From Lasiosphaeris hirsuta (Eukaryota; Ascomycota; Sordariomycetes; Sordariales; Lasiosphaeriaceae), in NCBI GenBank assembly GCA_030549175.1, contig JAUKUA010000001.1, positions 8,184,001 through 8,248,000 of the forward strand: a stretch of 64,000 bases of DNA. The letters are read 5' to 3'. This document shows, in pieces, positions 1 through 10,440 of the stretch. Every line of letters begins with the position of its first letter. Positions within the stretch are counted from its first letter, which is position 1. A program made the translations under genes and the position numbers. The notes under the pieces were generated by a model. The model ran no database searches, had not been told where the DNA came from, and saw only the letters and a program-made list of their open reading frames with translations.

Positions 1-1053
1 TCAGCCTTGGTTTCAATACGAGGTCTCTCGCGCGTGGAGCCAGCCTTACACTGCGGGTTCACGTAAATAGCCTTCTCGCCGGTGGAAGGGTGCGTGCGGA
101 TGATGGGGTGCTCGTTGACGACGGGGTCGCGGCGCTTGATGCTGCCGCGGGCTGCCGCCGCGTTGACCTGCTCGATGCCCGAGTGGGTAGCCTTGAGGCC
201 GTGAAGGCGCTCGCGGAAGAGCGGGCTGAGGCGGTTGTAAGCCTCTGCCGCGTCGACGAAGAGGGTGTCGCCGCCCGTCTCGGGCTTGTCGAGGATGTAC
301 AGGAACGTGGTTCCGGGCGGCTGCTGCTCATAGGACACGTCCGAGTGCCAGGCCACTGAGCTTGTCCGGTTCGCGAAGAATTGGTCGACGCTGTTGTCGC
401 CCGCCCCACGGTGCACGAGGTGGACCTCGGGGAAGCCCTCGGGAGAGCCCGAAGTGGGGTGGATGTGGTGGCTACGGGCTATGTCAGTCTCGCCTCTACT
501 CTCTCCTTTGAAACGGGGTAAATCATACCGGCCGAAGTAACCACCAAACTCGAGCGCCTTCTCAATCGGCAGGTCCGCAAAGTCCTGGCCGCGGAAGGCG
601 ACGACCTTGCGCTCGGCGACGAAGCGTGCGAGCTCGTCCTTGCCCGCTGACGTCAACGAGGTGAGCTGGATCCCCCGGACCTCGGTGCCGATGGTCGGCG
701 TGAGATGGGTGACGGCGGCGCCCTCGGGCAGGAGGTTGGGGAAGGTCGTGTCGGCATCCTTGCCGTGCTCGACGTGCTCGAAGGGCTCGAGGGTAGGGTA
801 CTTTTGCTCGGGGTTCCACGTGGGAAGGTAGTGAGGGTACTGGACGGGGTTAGTATCTCGGCGGTTTCGGGTGGAGGTGGGACGGTGGTGTGCTGCTCAC
901 CTTGGCGGCCTGGAAGCCCTCCTTCTTGCCGGTCTCAATCTCGGCGTCGAACTTGGTGGGCGCGAGCTCCTTGTACACGCCCTTGTGGGCGGCGTACTTG
1001 GGTTCGAAGAGCGTCTCCGGGACGACGATGGTCTCTGCGGGACCGGGAGCCAT
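1..1053 (-). CDS. TauD/TfdA-family Fe(II)/2-oxoglutarate dioxygenase (partial, 3' end off window)
   Basis: Predicted alpha-ketoglutarate-dependent dioxygenase of the taurine/sulfonate (TfdA/TauD, yeast Jlp1-like) family, which releases sulfite from sulfonates or acts on related substrates in the cytosol. Exons read 1053..901, 839..529 and 471..<1. Introns are 900..840 (GTGAGC, branch CTAAC, CAG) and 528..472 (GTATGA...GTAG), and removing them joins the family blocks YFGR and HHIHPTSG. The iron-binding HxD is visible as WHSDVSYEQQPPGTTF, near residues 197-199; the distal His and the C-terminus lie beyond base 1. The start is the ATG at 1053 (MAPGPAETIVVPE); upstream in-frame codons hold no ATG. 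The substrate cannot be told from the sequence. Confidence 0.9.
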
Positions 1054-2140
1054 GTTTGCGGATCGAGGCCGTGTGGGTGGTGATGTCAATGGCGTGTAGG
1101 CTGTCTGTCTGATCTACCGAAGTACAGGCAACCACCACAATCACCGGGGCTCCCTCATCGTCCTTTATACATCTTGTACCATTGCTTATTCACCTTGGGC
1201 CGTTTTGCGGGGTTGTACCATGACGATGGCATATGGCATGGATAGGATGGCGCGAACGCCCTCTGTTCCAATCAGCGGCCCCGATGGCCATCGGCAAAGC
1301 CATGTGGCTCCTCGTCAATCGCACTTGAGCTGGGAACGCTTTGCGCGTCCGGTGCCGATCCGGCTTGTTTCTTGTGTGTAGGCACCCATCCGTTTTTGGG
1401 GGCACCCGCACCCGTTTCCCGGGGCAATCAAATCTGATAATGCGTTCCTGGGCCCTGGGGAAACCCGAAAGGTGGGTTTTGGGGCCTTGGTAGCGAGTAG
1501 CAGCGCGTGGTGGATAGGTCCCCGATGTTGTTAGACGCGGTGCGGATCACGCCATCGCGTCTAAGGGCCTCCCCAGCACGTCATTCCCGCGCGAGGCACC
1601 AATGGCGGGACCCAGGGCAAAGCGGCGATAGTGCGATCGCGAGGTTGCTAGCCTTCGGAGATAGGAGGTCGGTGGACGGTCACGGGGGTGTTTGGGATCG
1701 CGGATGGCATGATTTGTCGGATGGGGGTGCCCCCGGGTCGTCCTGTTTGGATGGTCTCGATGGGGGTTGTGCTGGGGGGATGGGTAATGTAATGGGATTA
1801 CGTGGAGGTTTGCTGCTGTTGGGGCGGTGCGGTGTTTAGGCAGGGTGAGGTTGGATGGGGTTTTGGGGATGGTTTCGATGCTTTTCGAGGTGTGTGCTCA
1901 GTGTTGGATCGTGATGGAAGTGCGGGTGGTGGTGATGCGGCTGCTATGCAATGTCTTGGCGGAATTTGGGGTTGGGGTGGTGATTTGTCAGGTTTGGGCT
2001 TCTTTATCCCTTTTTAGAGGGATGCATTGTGAGACTTGAAATACCGAACCTATCTATGCAAGGGGATGGTGTAGGGTGGGTTGGTGTGAGGGATGAGGGA
2101 TGTGTTGAATACCTAGGCATTGTAAAAACACGTTTGTGAG
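1054..2140. other. Intergenic, no gene seen
   Basis: Divergent upstream region of the dioxygenase. It is moderately GC-rich to about 1500, then G/T-biased (about 1700-2000). Short open frames here have no recognisable protein features. Confidence 0.6.
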
Positions 2141-2680
2141 TGTAGTGCAAACCTTCTATCCTTGTCACGCAGACGCAACCCGCGTTATACCTATTCCTAC
2201 AAGTTCGTAGAGTGGCCCCGCGATAATCTTCAGTAAAGCCGAGGAGTAATTAACCTTTGTAGAACCCTCTCTTCATCTCTAACCACTCTTCTAGGTAGGC
2301 CCTGGCCGACCTAAAGAGTTCCTCTCTCTACTGTACCGTACTTCTCGGGCCTCTACCCGTTCCTTTGGGTCTGGATCCATAGCAGCGTCAGTAATACGGC
2401 CCAACTCTCTCTATATAACCCTACGGTAGGTCTTCTAACCCCCTCTATTTCCTTATCTTCTGTATTTGTTACCTCGATCCCCTCGGTAGTAGGTATCGCG
2501 TAGCGGCATGGGGTGGGCCCCCTCGCACGTGCTCTTTTCCGCACCTTTCTTTTTATTTGATTTCCTTTGTCAATGCTCTTGCTAGACTTTCCTTCGTGAG
2601 AGACCTCCATAAAAGGAGAGGTCCTCCAATCCCAGATAGCTTAATGAAGAACAGGCGACTTCCCACCAACAAAGTGAGGC
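2141..2680. other. AT-rich decayed sequence, probable transposon flank
   Basis: Many TAG/TAA/TGA codons occur in all frames and base composition shifts relative to the flanking sequence. It lies immediately downstream of the reverse-transcriptase relic on the minus strand, so it may be the rest of that element, but no RNase H motif could be read. Confidence 0.35.
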
Positions 2681-3108
2681 CTAACTGTGATTCTCAACTG
2701 TGCACTCTCTAATGTGGATTCTTCTGTGTATTCTCAATGATACTCCTGATCGCTCGCACTTGACCTTACCAGACATACGCTCTAGGATTACTACCGTAGG
2801 CTTACCCCTAGCCGCCAATGCCTTAGCGTGGGCCCTGAAGTGGAGGAGTGAGTCTAACCATACTCTTAGCCACCGTAGGTCCTCCCTATGAGGAGCGACG
2901 ACCCCCTGGACTAGGGTATCCGGCTGCGGGCCTTTCTTAGGTCTATGGAGAGGTCCTTCTTTACCATAGTCGCGAGGTAGAGGGTAAAGAGGATAGGCGA
3001 TAAGGGGGGGTCCTGTGGTAGGCCTCCCCTGCAGGAGCCAGGTCGACAGGGCCATCTCTCCGAGGCTTCATCGTACGTATGGGGCTTGACGGAAAACAAG
3101 CAGACCAT
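2681..3108 (-). pseudogene. Non-LTR (LINE, Tad1-like) reverse transcriptase relic
   Basis: Two overlapping minus-strand frames carry pieces of a LINE reverse transcriptase. One holds GLPQDPPLSPILFTLYLA, matching the conserved block usually read as G[IV]PQGSPLSPILFLLY. The other holds DLRWLRVWLDSLLHFRAHAK, matching the downstream block with WLGVWLD and FxxHV. The Gly-Ser of PQGSPLSP is changed, the frame switches inside the domain, and no YxDD catalytic motif can be read. The element is therefore dead. Loss by repeat-induced point mutation is plausible but not demonstrated. The ends of the element were not found. Confidence 0.7.
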
Positions 3109-3120
3109 CTAAATCCATCC

Positions 3121-3345
3121 CGACGATCAAGGCAAAGAGCGCCGTTCCCTACTCGTCACAGCAAACCTCCACACAGCCCGGCTGAGTCCCCTGTCGTGCG
3201 CTGCCTGGGGAGGGAATGTAGCCGTGGTCAAGATGCTGCTCGACAGGCACGCCGACAAGAGGTCGAGGGACGATGCCGGCCGGACTCCGTTGGCGTAGGC
3301 GGCGAGGAGAGGGATGCTAGGGGTGAGAAGAAGAGCAGGTGGTTT
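3121..3345 (+). pseudogene. Ankyrin-repeat gene fragment
   Basis: One plus-strand frame reads SPLSCAAWGGNVAVVKMLLD, then RHADKRSRDDAGRTPLA followed by a stop codon (TAG) and AARRGM. This is one and a half ankyrin repeats (the TPLxxAAxxGxxxVVKxLLxxxA pattern) with a nonsense codon where the second helix should continue. No start or flanking exons are seen. It abuts the LINE relic on the opposite strand and may be a leftover of an NLR- or ankyrin-type gene like those further along the window. Confidence 0.7.
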
Positions 3346-3540
3346 TCAGGAAGGTGACATGGCTTGAACTGTCGTCAAAAGAGTCCAGACAACGAGTTCG
3401 GAGGAAGAGCCTGTGTGAATTGAACGAATAGAAAAACTAATGCTAGTACTGCTACAAGTTAAGGAGCCATCACCATGTATCCTCCTCCCGAATCATGCCC
3501 AAGTAAGGTGACTGCCAGGCAAAATCTCATGAAATCGCAT

Positions 3541-3892
3541 TCAGTAAACCTTGTAACTCCGGATTGTCTTGACATTGAACGTGTAATCACCCCCGCCGTT
3601 GCGGTACTTGAGGACATCGCAGTTCCTGTTTTGATAGAGCTCGAACGTGTCGGCAAAGGTGCTCTCGGTGAACTTGGCGTGGTTGATGTTCAGGGCGCCC
3701 ACGTCAAAGTTGATGCAACCCGAGTTGGTGGTGCCGTGCATGTTGAGATGCTCGTTGTTGTTGCTCCACACCTCCAGTCTCCAGGCTGAGGCGAGGCCGG
3801 CAAAGAAGAGGATGGGAGCTGAGGCCTTCATTGTAATGCTTTGGGGCTGATTAGTAGAGCTGGTTGAAGCCTCCGAGATCGTGGCGACTTAC
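3541..3892 (-). CDS. Small secreted protein, 96 aa (effector-like)
   Basis: Coding region 3831..3541, beginning MKASAPILFFAGLASAWRLE, a clear signal peptide with cleavage expected after the Ala-rich segment. The mature part is about 78 residues with two cysteines (SGCINF and NRNCDVL) that could form one disulfide, and is rich in Asn/Tyr and alternating hydrophobic residues, suggesting a small beta fold. A 5' UTR intron is predicted at 3892..3839 (GTAAGT donor, CTAAT branch), ending just before the start codon. A TATA-like element lies upstream at 4015-4022. I do not recognise the family. A secreted small-protein or effector role is inference from size and signal alone. Confidence 0.75.
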
Positions 3893-4014
3893 ATAGGTGC
3901 CTTGGTGATAAAATTGTTGACTGTTGTGAATGAGAGGTTATCGAGCGAGCCTGGGGTGGTTTGGATGTGAGGAGAGAAAAGATGAGACAGAGACTCAACA
4001 GCATCAGACCTTCA

Positions 4015-4022
4015 TATTTATA
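4015..4022 (-). promoter_or_regulatory. Putative TATA box of the small secreted protein gene
   Basis: The minus strand reads TATAAATA, about 125 bases upstream of the predicted 5' UTR intron donor. Assigned by position and sequence only. Confidence 0.4.
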
Positions 4023-6147
4023 TTCAAAAAGGCCCCCTCCCCTTTCTTCGTCCTTTGTGCTTCTTGCCGTCACCAATTTCATGATTGTGGCAATGAAAAT
4101 GCAAGTAATTTGAGATTGATGCCGTTGTCCTCACCAAAATGGGTACTTTGAGACAAGGCTAGGGCGAGGGCAGCATCTCCCATCCAACTACAGCCACCTT
4201 CCAATCTAGAACAATATGGGAAGAGTTCCTGATTGTCAGTGACAACTTAAGCCGCCTGTAATTAGTTCCTGGGTTGTTGTGTCAAGCTGCCCAGTGGCAT
4301 ACCGTCCAGTTCCTGGTCAATCCTTGGGTATATTACCGTCATTTGTCTAGATGAGGGGCTTGTCCAACAGCAGATCGGGGCACAGAAGCGCGTGCTAATA
4401 CACCAGCCGAATTTTTCGCTGAAATTTGATTGGCCGTTCGATCCCGACCTTTGTCGGACGTAGCATCTCGTGAGGCTGAGAGAGTAGCACTCCCTTCAGC
4501 TTCCCATTTAGCCATATGCACCTGATCCCAGGCAATCCTATTTGCAGCATCGAGACCCTATTACTCCGCACCTCTACCGAGAGACCAGAACATAATCCCG
4601 GGCAAACTGTAGGCCGGAATTTTGAGCCTCATCCAGCGAGCAAAAAGTAGGCTCAAACCGGAGAGATCACCCGCCAACGGCGTGATTCCCGTTCTTGGAC
4701 ACTTCGTTCTAAATGAAAATACAACTCAAAAAAATAGATACAACTGAGTATCTCTCATCAGCAGTTCATCAGCAAGATCGGGCCGACTTCCACGGTAGCA
4801 CTATTTTGCGTTGGCATTGCTACGAGTCATAGGCCCTTTCACATGTCTTTCAGCACTGCCCAGCCCCCCCAAGCTGGCACCAATCATGGTACCAAGATCC
4901 GGTGTAGCCAATTTCAACTTTGTAATGGTAACACCCTGGGTTGCTAAATTAATCAAGGGACTGACCAATCATTCGCTCTCTTTACCATCAATGACGTTGA
5001 TGATACAGAACACCAAACTTTAATATTGAGGAGGTAGGCAGAGAATATGATAATCCCCATGATGAGCTCAAGGTACCTTGGTATTCTACTCTAAAGCTGA
5101 TCCTGTAGAATCAGATACAAGAAAGTTGGTATTGTGCCGTCCCAGGACCAACCTCATCTTCCACGAATTGGATCCTTCCAACCAGATGAATCAATCAGCC
5201 CCGATTGAGCTTGCTGAGTTTCCGTTCCTCTCCGCGGTTCTCAGAATCATCTGTCGTGATATCTTCCATTTTCCTTTTTGGCGCGACCACTGGTACTGGC
5301 TGGACCGGCCACCAACACATTGCCGGATCATTGTGGTTTGTATTTGTTGTGTGTCGGATACATTAGTGCTGCTCAGTGCTTTGCTGGTGGGTATTGGACT
5401 CATAGTTGACATGAACAAGATAAGAGTAAACATATTTTTGTTTTGAAGAAGCATGCTAGTGGTGCCTAATAATGGTGCAGAGAACTGCAACGAAATATGT
5501 ATGTGGCCCAGGCCGGCATTCTAAGATAGGTACAATGTAATTGCACAAAAAAACCGGAATCTAATTGCTTCCGACTCGCAGACTGAAAACGCTGGCAAAG
5601 GCGCAATTCCCATTTGCCATCTCACCCATTGGGCAAGTGGTGGCTGTGGCTTACCAAATTCCGCCGTGCGTTCGGCCGAGCTACGGACGGAACTCGTCAG
5701 TCAATAGAGAATAAATGGTAATCCTAGCCTATAGGCGCCAAGCCCAATGCCCGACCAGCCCCTTGTTGATGCAACATGCTGTTCGGCTACTTTTAGGGGC
5801 TATTGACCTAAGGGCTCTCTGAAGACGTCAAGCTCCAGCGTTGAAACATGATAGACTCGGCTTTATTTTGGGCCGTAACAATAATCTCTCGGAAAGTTAA
5901 TCACAACAGGCTGACTTTACAATGCATGGAACTGCGGGGAAAGTCGTCCACCGTTGCTGTAATGGAAGGGGTTGCATTTGGACTTGATTGAAGATATAAG
6001 GTAAGTCTCTCAGGGTTTTTTTTTTTTGGGTGGGTTGCTTGGTTCCAGCATCACAGCACCATCAACTCAACACTCGGTACAAGGCACTTCGCAAACGCTT
6101 CAAAAACGCACAACTTGCTTCAGGCCAAATACAAAACTTTAGTCAAA
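4023..6147. other. Intergenic, no supported gene
   Basis: Mixed-composition spacer of about 2.1 kb. Open frames near 4811-5023 and 5078-5490 show no family motif, no convincing splice structure and no signal peptide. A run of T lies at about 6017-6028, shortly before the NmrA-like gene. Confidence 0.5.
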
Positions 6148-7310
6148 ATGGTCAAGATCGCTCTTGCAGGTGGCTCGGGAGGTAAGAGGATTGTCCTCTG
6201 GACCTTGGCATTGGGACTGCAGCTAATAATGGGTCGCCAGAGGTGGCCCGCGAGGTCATCGACGGTCTTCTGGCCACTGGAAAGCACCAACTCACGATTC
6301 TGTCCAGAAAGGTAGCACCCAGAGTTTTGATCTTCCCCCGAAGGCCTATCACTGACAGACCCACCAGGATGCAACCCCTGGTGACCTCATCGAAGGAACG
6401 ACCTGGGTCAAGGTCGACTACCAGGACAAGCAGTCTCTGGTCGAGGTGCTCAAAGGGACCCACACGGTCCTCTCCTTCGTCATCGTCCAGCAGGACGCCG
6501 GAAACGTGTCGCAGATCAACCTGATAGAGGCCTCGGTCGAGGCGGGCGTCACGCGCTTCGCTCCCAGCGAGTGGGCATCGTAAGCCACCCAACCCCCATG
6601 CCATCAAACCCCATGCCATCAACCCCCATGCCATCAACCTCCATGCCATCAGCCCCCAACTAACAGCCGCCGCCTCCAGCCCAGACACCCCCGGCCCCTG
6701 GCACCCCGGCAAGGTGGCGATCCGCGAGTACCTGGCGGCGCTGAACAAGGACAAGAAGGTGCTGGAATACAGCCTGTTCTTCCCGGGGCAGTTCCTCAAC
6801 TACCTGGGCTCGCCGAACAAGACGGCCAAGTATATCTCGCAGCTGACCACCTGGCTCGACTTTGCCAACACGCGCGCCATCCTCATCGAGGGCGTCGACG
6901 AGCGCCTCAGCTTCACCACGGTGCAGGACCTGGCGGCCGTGGTGGCGCGCGCCGTCGAGTTCCCCGGCGCGTGGCCCGTGGTCGGCGGCATCAACGGCAA
7001 CACCCTCACGTCGGGGCAGGTCATCGCGCTGGGCGAGAAGGTCCGCGGCCGGCCGTTTGCTATCGAGCGCCTCAAGGCCGAGGATATCAAGGCGGGGGTG
7101 CTCAAGTCGTCGTGGGTCCCGCTGCTGGAGCATCCTGCTATCCCTAAGGACCAGGCCGAGTTCTTCTCGCGCATGTTTATCACGTTGGCGATGCAGGGCA
7201 GTCTGGCGAATGCGTGGGAGGTGTCGGACGAGTGGAATCGGCTGCTGCCGGATTTTGAGTTTACCAGTATTGAGAAATTTCTGACCGAGGTCTGGGCTGG
7301 AAAGGACTGA
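6148..7310 (+). CDS. NmrA-like / isoflavone-reductase-like NAD(P)-binding protein
   Basis: Predicted 315-aa Rossmann-fold protein of the NmrA/PCBER atypical short-chain reductase group, either a redox sensor or an NAD(P)H-dependent reductase in the cytosol. Exons are 6148..6181, 6241..6311, 6368..6579 and 6680..7310, and all joins keep frame. The N-terminus MVKIALAGGSGEVAREVIDG is the dinucleotide-binding loop. Later blocks are TRFAPSEWAS, GKVAIREYL and YSLFFPGQFLNYLG, typical of the family's substrate side. In intron 3 (6580..6679) the first AG lies right at the CTAAC branch point, so the AG 13 bases further on is used; only this keeps frame. Substrate unknown. Confidence 0.88.
6587..6656 (+). 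repeat. Intronic minisatellite (about 17-bp units)
   Basis: Four to five tandem copies of a unit close to CCATGCCATCAACCCC fill most of intron 3 of the NmrA-like gene. Copies differ at one to three positions. Confidence 0.8.
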
Positions 7311-7809
7311 TTGCGCGCTGCTGGCTGGCTGAGCTGCTTCTTCCATGTACCTGCAATCTTGGACTTCAGTTTCTTATTGGGCTGAAATGGAATCGACTAT
7401 ATGGCTCCCGCCCGTGACTCCCCCTGGGGCGCCTTGACAGCTATTTCTCAACTCGTGAAATCACCTTTTGCTATCAAGTTGTCAATAATAGTAATGAGGT
7501 GCATCAGCAGCGGGCTCCTTCCAAACCCAATGGAAGCGAGAGTGTAGGCAGGCAGGCAGGCAGGCACCCACCCGGGAAGTCCGCGACTGCCAGCATATGC
7601 AGCGTCGGATGCTTTTTCCCTCTCGCGCAAGTGTCTTGGGAATATTTCGGCTCCCTTGTCCATCCACGGCATGCGACATTGAGCATCAATTGCAGCAATA
7701 CTGCAGTATCCCTTTGAAACCAACAATACAATCATTTTTGCCCAAAGGACAACGCACCACCTGGGTTCGCTCCCGATCGGATTCGCTACTCGCCAGCCTC
7801 GAATAAAAA
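7311..7809. other. Intergenic with short GGCA tandem repeat
   Basis: Spacer between two plus-strand genes. A (GGCA)n-like tract of about five units lies at 7543-7565. No gene seen. Confidence 0.6.
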
Positions 7810-9451
7810 ATGTCGCGCCGCAGCTCCAGTCCGGACCACCCGCGTTCTCCCGAGAAGCCACAAAATGCTCCTCCCGCCGGCACTCCAGCCAGCGGCGGGC
7901 CACCGCCTCACAACAGTGGCAATCCTTCCCACGGGTACGTACCGCGGCTCGCCTCCGCTTGGAACTTTTTACATTTTTTTTTTTTTATTTTTATTATTTT
8001 TATTATTTTTATATTTTATATTTTCTATTTTCTATTTTCTATATTTTTATATTTTCTATATTTTTTATTTTTATATTTTTTTTTTTAGCGACTGGCTAAT
8101 ATTCTCCAGTGGTGTTGGCGGACCCGGTCCCCCTGCATCTACCACCAGCAGCTCCTGTCCTTCCCCCGGCACGTTATCCTCAGCCAGCAGCGATAGACCA
8201 CCGAAGCCCCTACCTCTACCTCGCACTGAATCTCGCGTGATCTGGCCTCATCACACAGTTATGAGATACCATCCACCGCCACCTCCCAGCTATGCAACAG
8301 ATCCTTTGGAGCCTTTACACGAGTGTCCACCTGCACCTCAGGCTACCGTTCCCGAAATTCTGAGACAACATTCGACTGTCCCCCTCAATACCCTTGCCGG
8401 CCAAGTTCCGCAACTATCTTTGGCTCCTTCCCCCAATAGCACGGTCGGCGAGTGGTTAGGAGCCGTGCCTTGCCAGGTCGCTCCCGGGCCCGATGCCAGC
8501 CCTGCCGCCACAAACCCCTCCCCCCCCTCTGGTCCTGCCCCAAGAGACCCTAGCAGTCAGGCCACTCAGCCAGAACGCTACATTGACCCTGATATCACCG
8601 AGATCCGCGTCATTCAAGGCAGGCACGCCGGTCAATGGACTGGGACGCTCAAGGTTCTGTACCGTGTAGGACGGAGCGACCCGCCCTACTACCGCGCTTC
8701 AACGGTTACGGCGCGTATGGCCATCCAGGACAGGGACGGCTCGGTCTTTTGGGGCCTTCTCACTTCGTTCTACCCGGCTCATGACAAATACGAGCCGCTC
8801 GACACGCCGTTGGATAATCAAGCTCGTGACCTCGACGAGTTAAATGCGGCACTCTCAATTCGCGGGATACCGGAGGGGCGGCAGAGTCGGAGTGCTTACG
8901 ACTTGATTCTTGGCGAGACCAGTCGGGAGCTCTCGACTCATTCAATGTACCTCGACTATTGGTTCATCAAAGAGACTAAAGAGATGATGTCTTTGACACG
9001 TCTGGTGCCGACCTTTTCTCGGCTGACCGGCCAGCTTGACGGCACGTATACCATGAACCAACCAGGAAGCTATCCTGTGGTGGTTCTCACGGGCTCTCAG
9101 GGTGCAATAGCGGGGATTTACAGGGCTGGCCTGCATCATCTACCGACAACATGGCTGCATGAGCTCGACGTGGACTCGGAGGACATTGACCTGGCATGTT
9201 TTCTGCGATACCGCGCCGGGGTTCAAAAGGGCAAGCTCAAGACGTGTGATGCTGGGTCTGCTGTGATAGACCTTGACAGGAACGGTCTGGTCGGGTTCAT
9301 TTATACGTTCCCGCAAAACGCGTCCGTCACGTATGGCGAGCACAACAAGGCTCTGGTTATAGAAATGTCGGTTTTACAACAAGTATCCATAGGTGATCGT
9401 CGGCCGTGCTTGATGTATCATAAAGAGCCAGGGCACCCGAACGTTGTCTGA
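7810..9451 (+). CDS. Uncharacterised fungal protein, Pro/Ser-rich N-terminus and peptidase-like C-terminus
   Basis: Exons 7810..7934 and 8089..9451 give about 495 aa. The intron 7935..8088 (GTACGT...TTTAG) is almost pure T/A on the coding strand. The first ~190 residues are low-complexity Pro/Ser/Thr/Ala. The C-terminal ~250 residues resemble the trypsin-like domain seen in large fungal proteins whose core reads G-D-[SC]-G-S-W-V-V-D: here the block is TCDAGSAVIDLDRNGLVGFI (about 9241-9300), preceded by VVVLTGSQGAIAGIYR. The nucleophile position holds Ala, so a catalytically inactive fold is suggested. The family match is by eye and moderate; function unknown. Confidence 0.72.
7935..8088 (+). 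other. Extremely T-rich intron
   Basis: After the GTACGT donor and about 35 ordinary bases, the intron consists of TTTTTATTT-type tracts until the TTTTTTAG acceptor. No CTAAC-type branch point is visible. Removing it keeps the flanking frame (Gly codon split GG|C). Confidence 0.75.
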
Positions 9452-10440
9452 TTGCTGTTTGGCTTGGTCTGCCCCCCACCCTCCCCTCCCTAGCGAGAGA
9501 AAATATCATGGTGGATTTCAGCGTTTGATGCTGCCAGCTTTACCCAGATAGGTAGGTAGGTAGTACACATGTCATTTGACCCTGCCCAGATTCAACTGCT
9601 GCATGTTGGTTGCCAACTGAGCAAGATGCAAGACTCGGAGGTGATCCAAAAATAGGGGAAGGGGGCAACCCTAACCCTGTACCAGAGAAGCTGCAAAGTG
9701 CAGATTCAGGCATCATTTATTCGCCGTGCTTCAGACCCGGACACGTAGTTTTCTTGCATGTGCGCAATGTGTTGACGCTACCAGTAGTCGGGTGTCACGC
9801 TGCGAGTAGCTGGGAGAGTAGATGTGGGGTCCGAGCTGAGGAGAAGGATCACAAGAAAGAACCGTGCAGCGACTTTTTGCACATTGTTTTGTCCGAGTGG
9901 CCCGGCACCTATCAATGTGGTGATGTGCTGAGTGGCTCCCCATGCTTCCCCAGCCTGGTTTGCGGCAAGGGTAGCATCAAGCCCCCCCCTAGTCCTCTGC
10001 GTCGTTGGAACAAGGCCACCAATCACGGCCCGGCTCCTTTCGTATTTGGCAGGGGCCGCGGCCCGGGATGGCGCCCCATCTTGCGGGGCTAGCCCTTTTC
10101 GGGGCACCGGGTGGCTGCCGTGGCAGATGATGGCGACCGTTTTGAACGCGCTACCCGCTGGCGGGATTTTGGGTTGGAGGAGGAGAAGGTGTGGGGAGGG
10201 GGGGGCGGGCGGGCGTGAGGCGTGTTGGGGCCTGACGGACTCGGCGTTATCTCCGCTCTGCTTCGGTATATCTCAGTCATGTCTGCAGTGTCTTTTGTTA
10301 GAGGACTTCTCTCTCCTGAGACTCTTCCTGAGACTCTTCCTGAGACATGGATACTAGTCGATAATCACAGTCGTTTTTCCGTCGAGATTCTATCTTTTCA
10401 GAACCCCTTGAGCTACCCCTGAGCCACCACCGCCGCCAAA
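9452..10440. other. Intergenic, short tandem repeats only
   Basis: Contains a TAGG tetranucleotide tract at about 9549-9563, a G-rich patch near 10196-10215 and three tandem 13-bp units (CTGAGACTCTTC-like) at about 10315-10346, about 100 bases before the next start codon. No gene supported. Confidence 0.6.
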
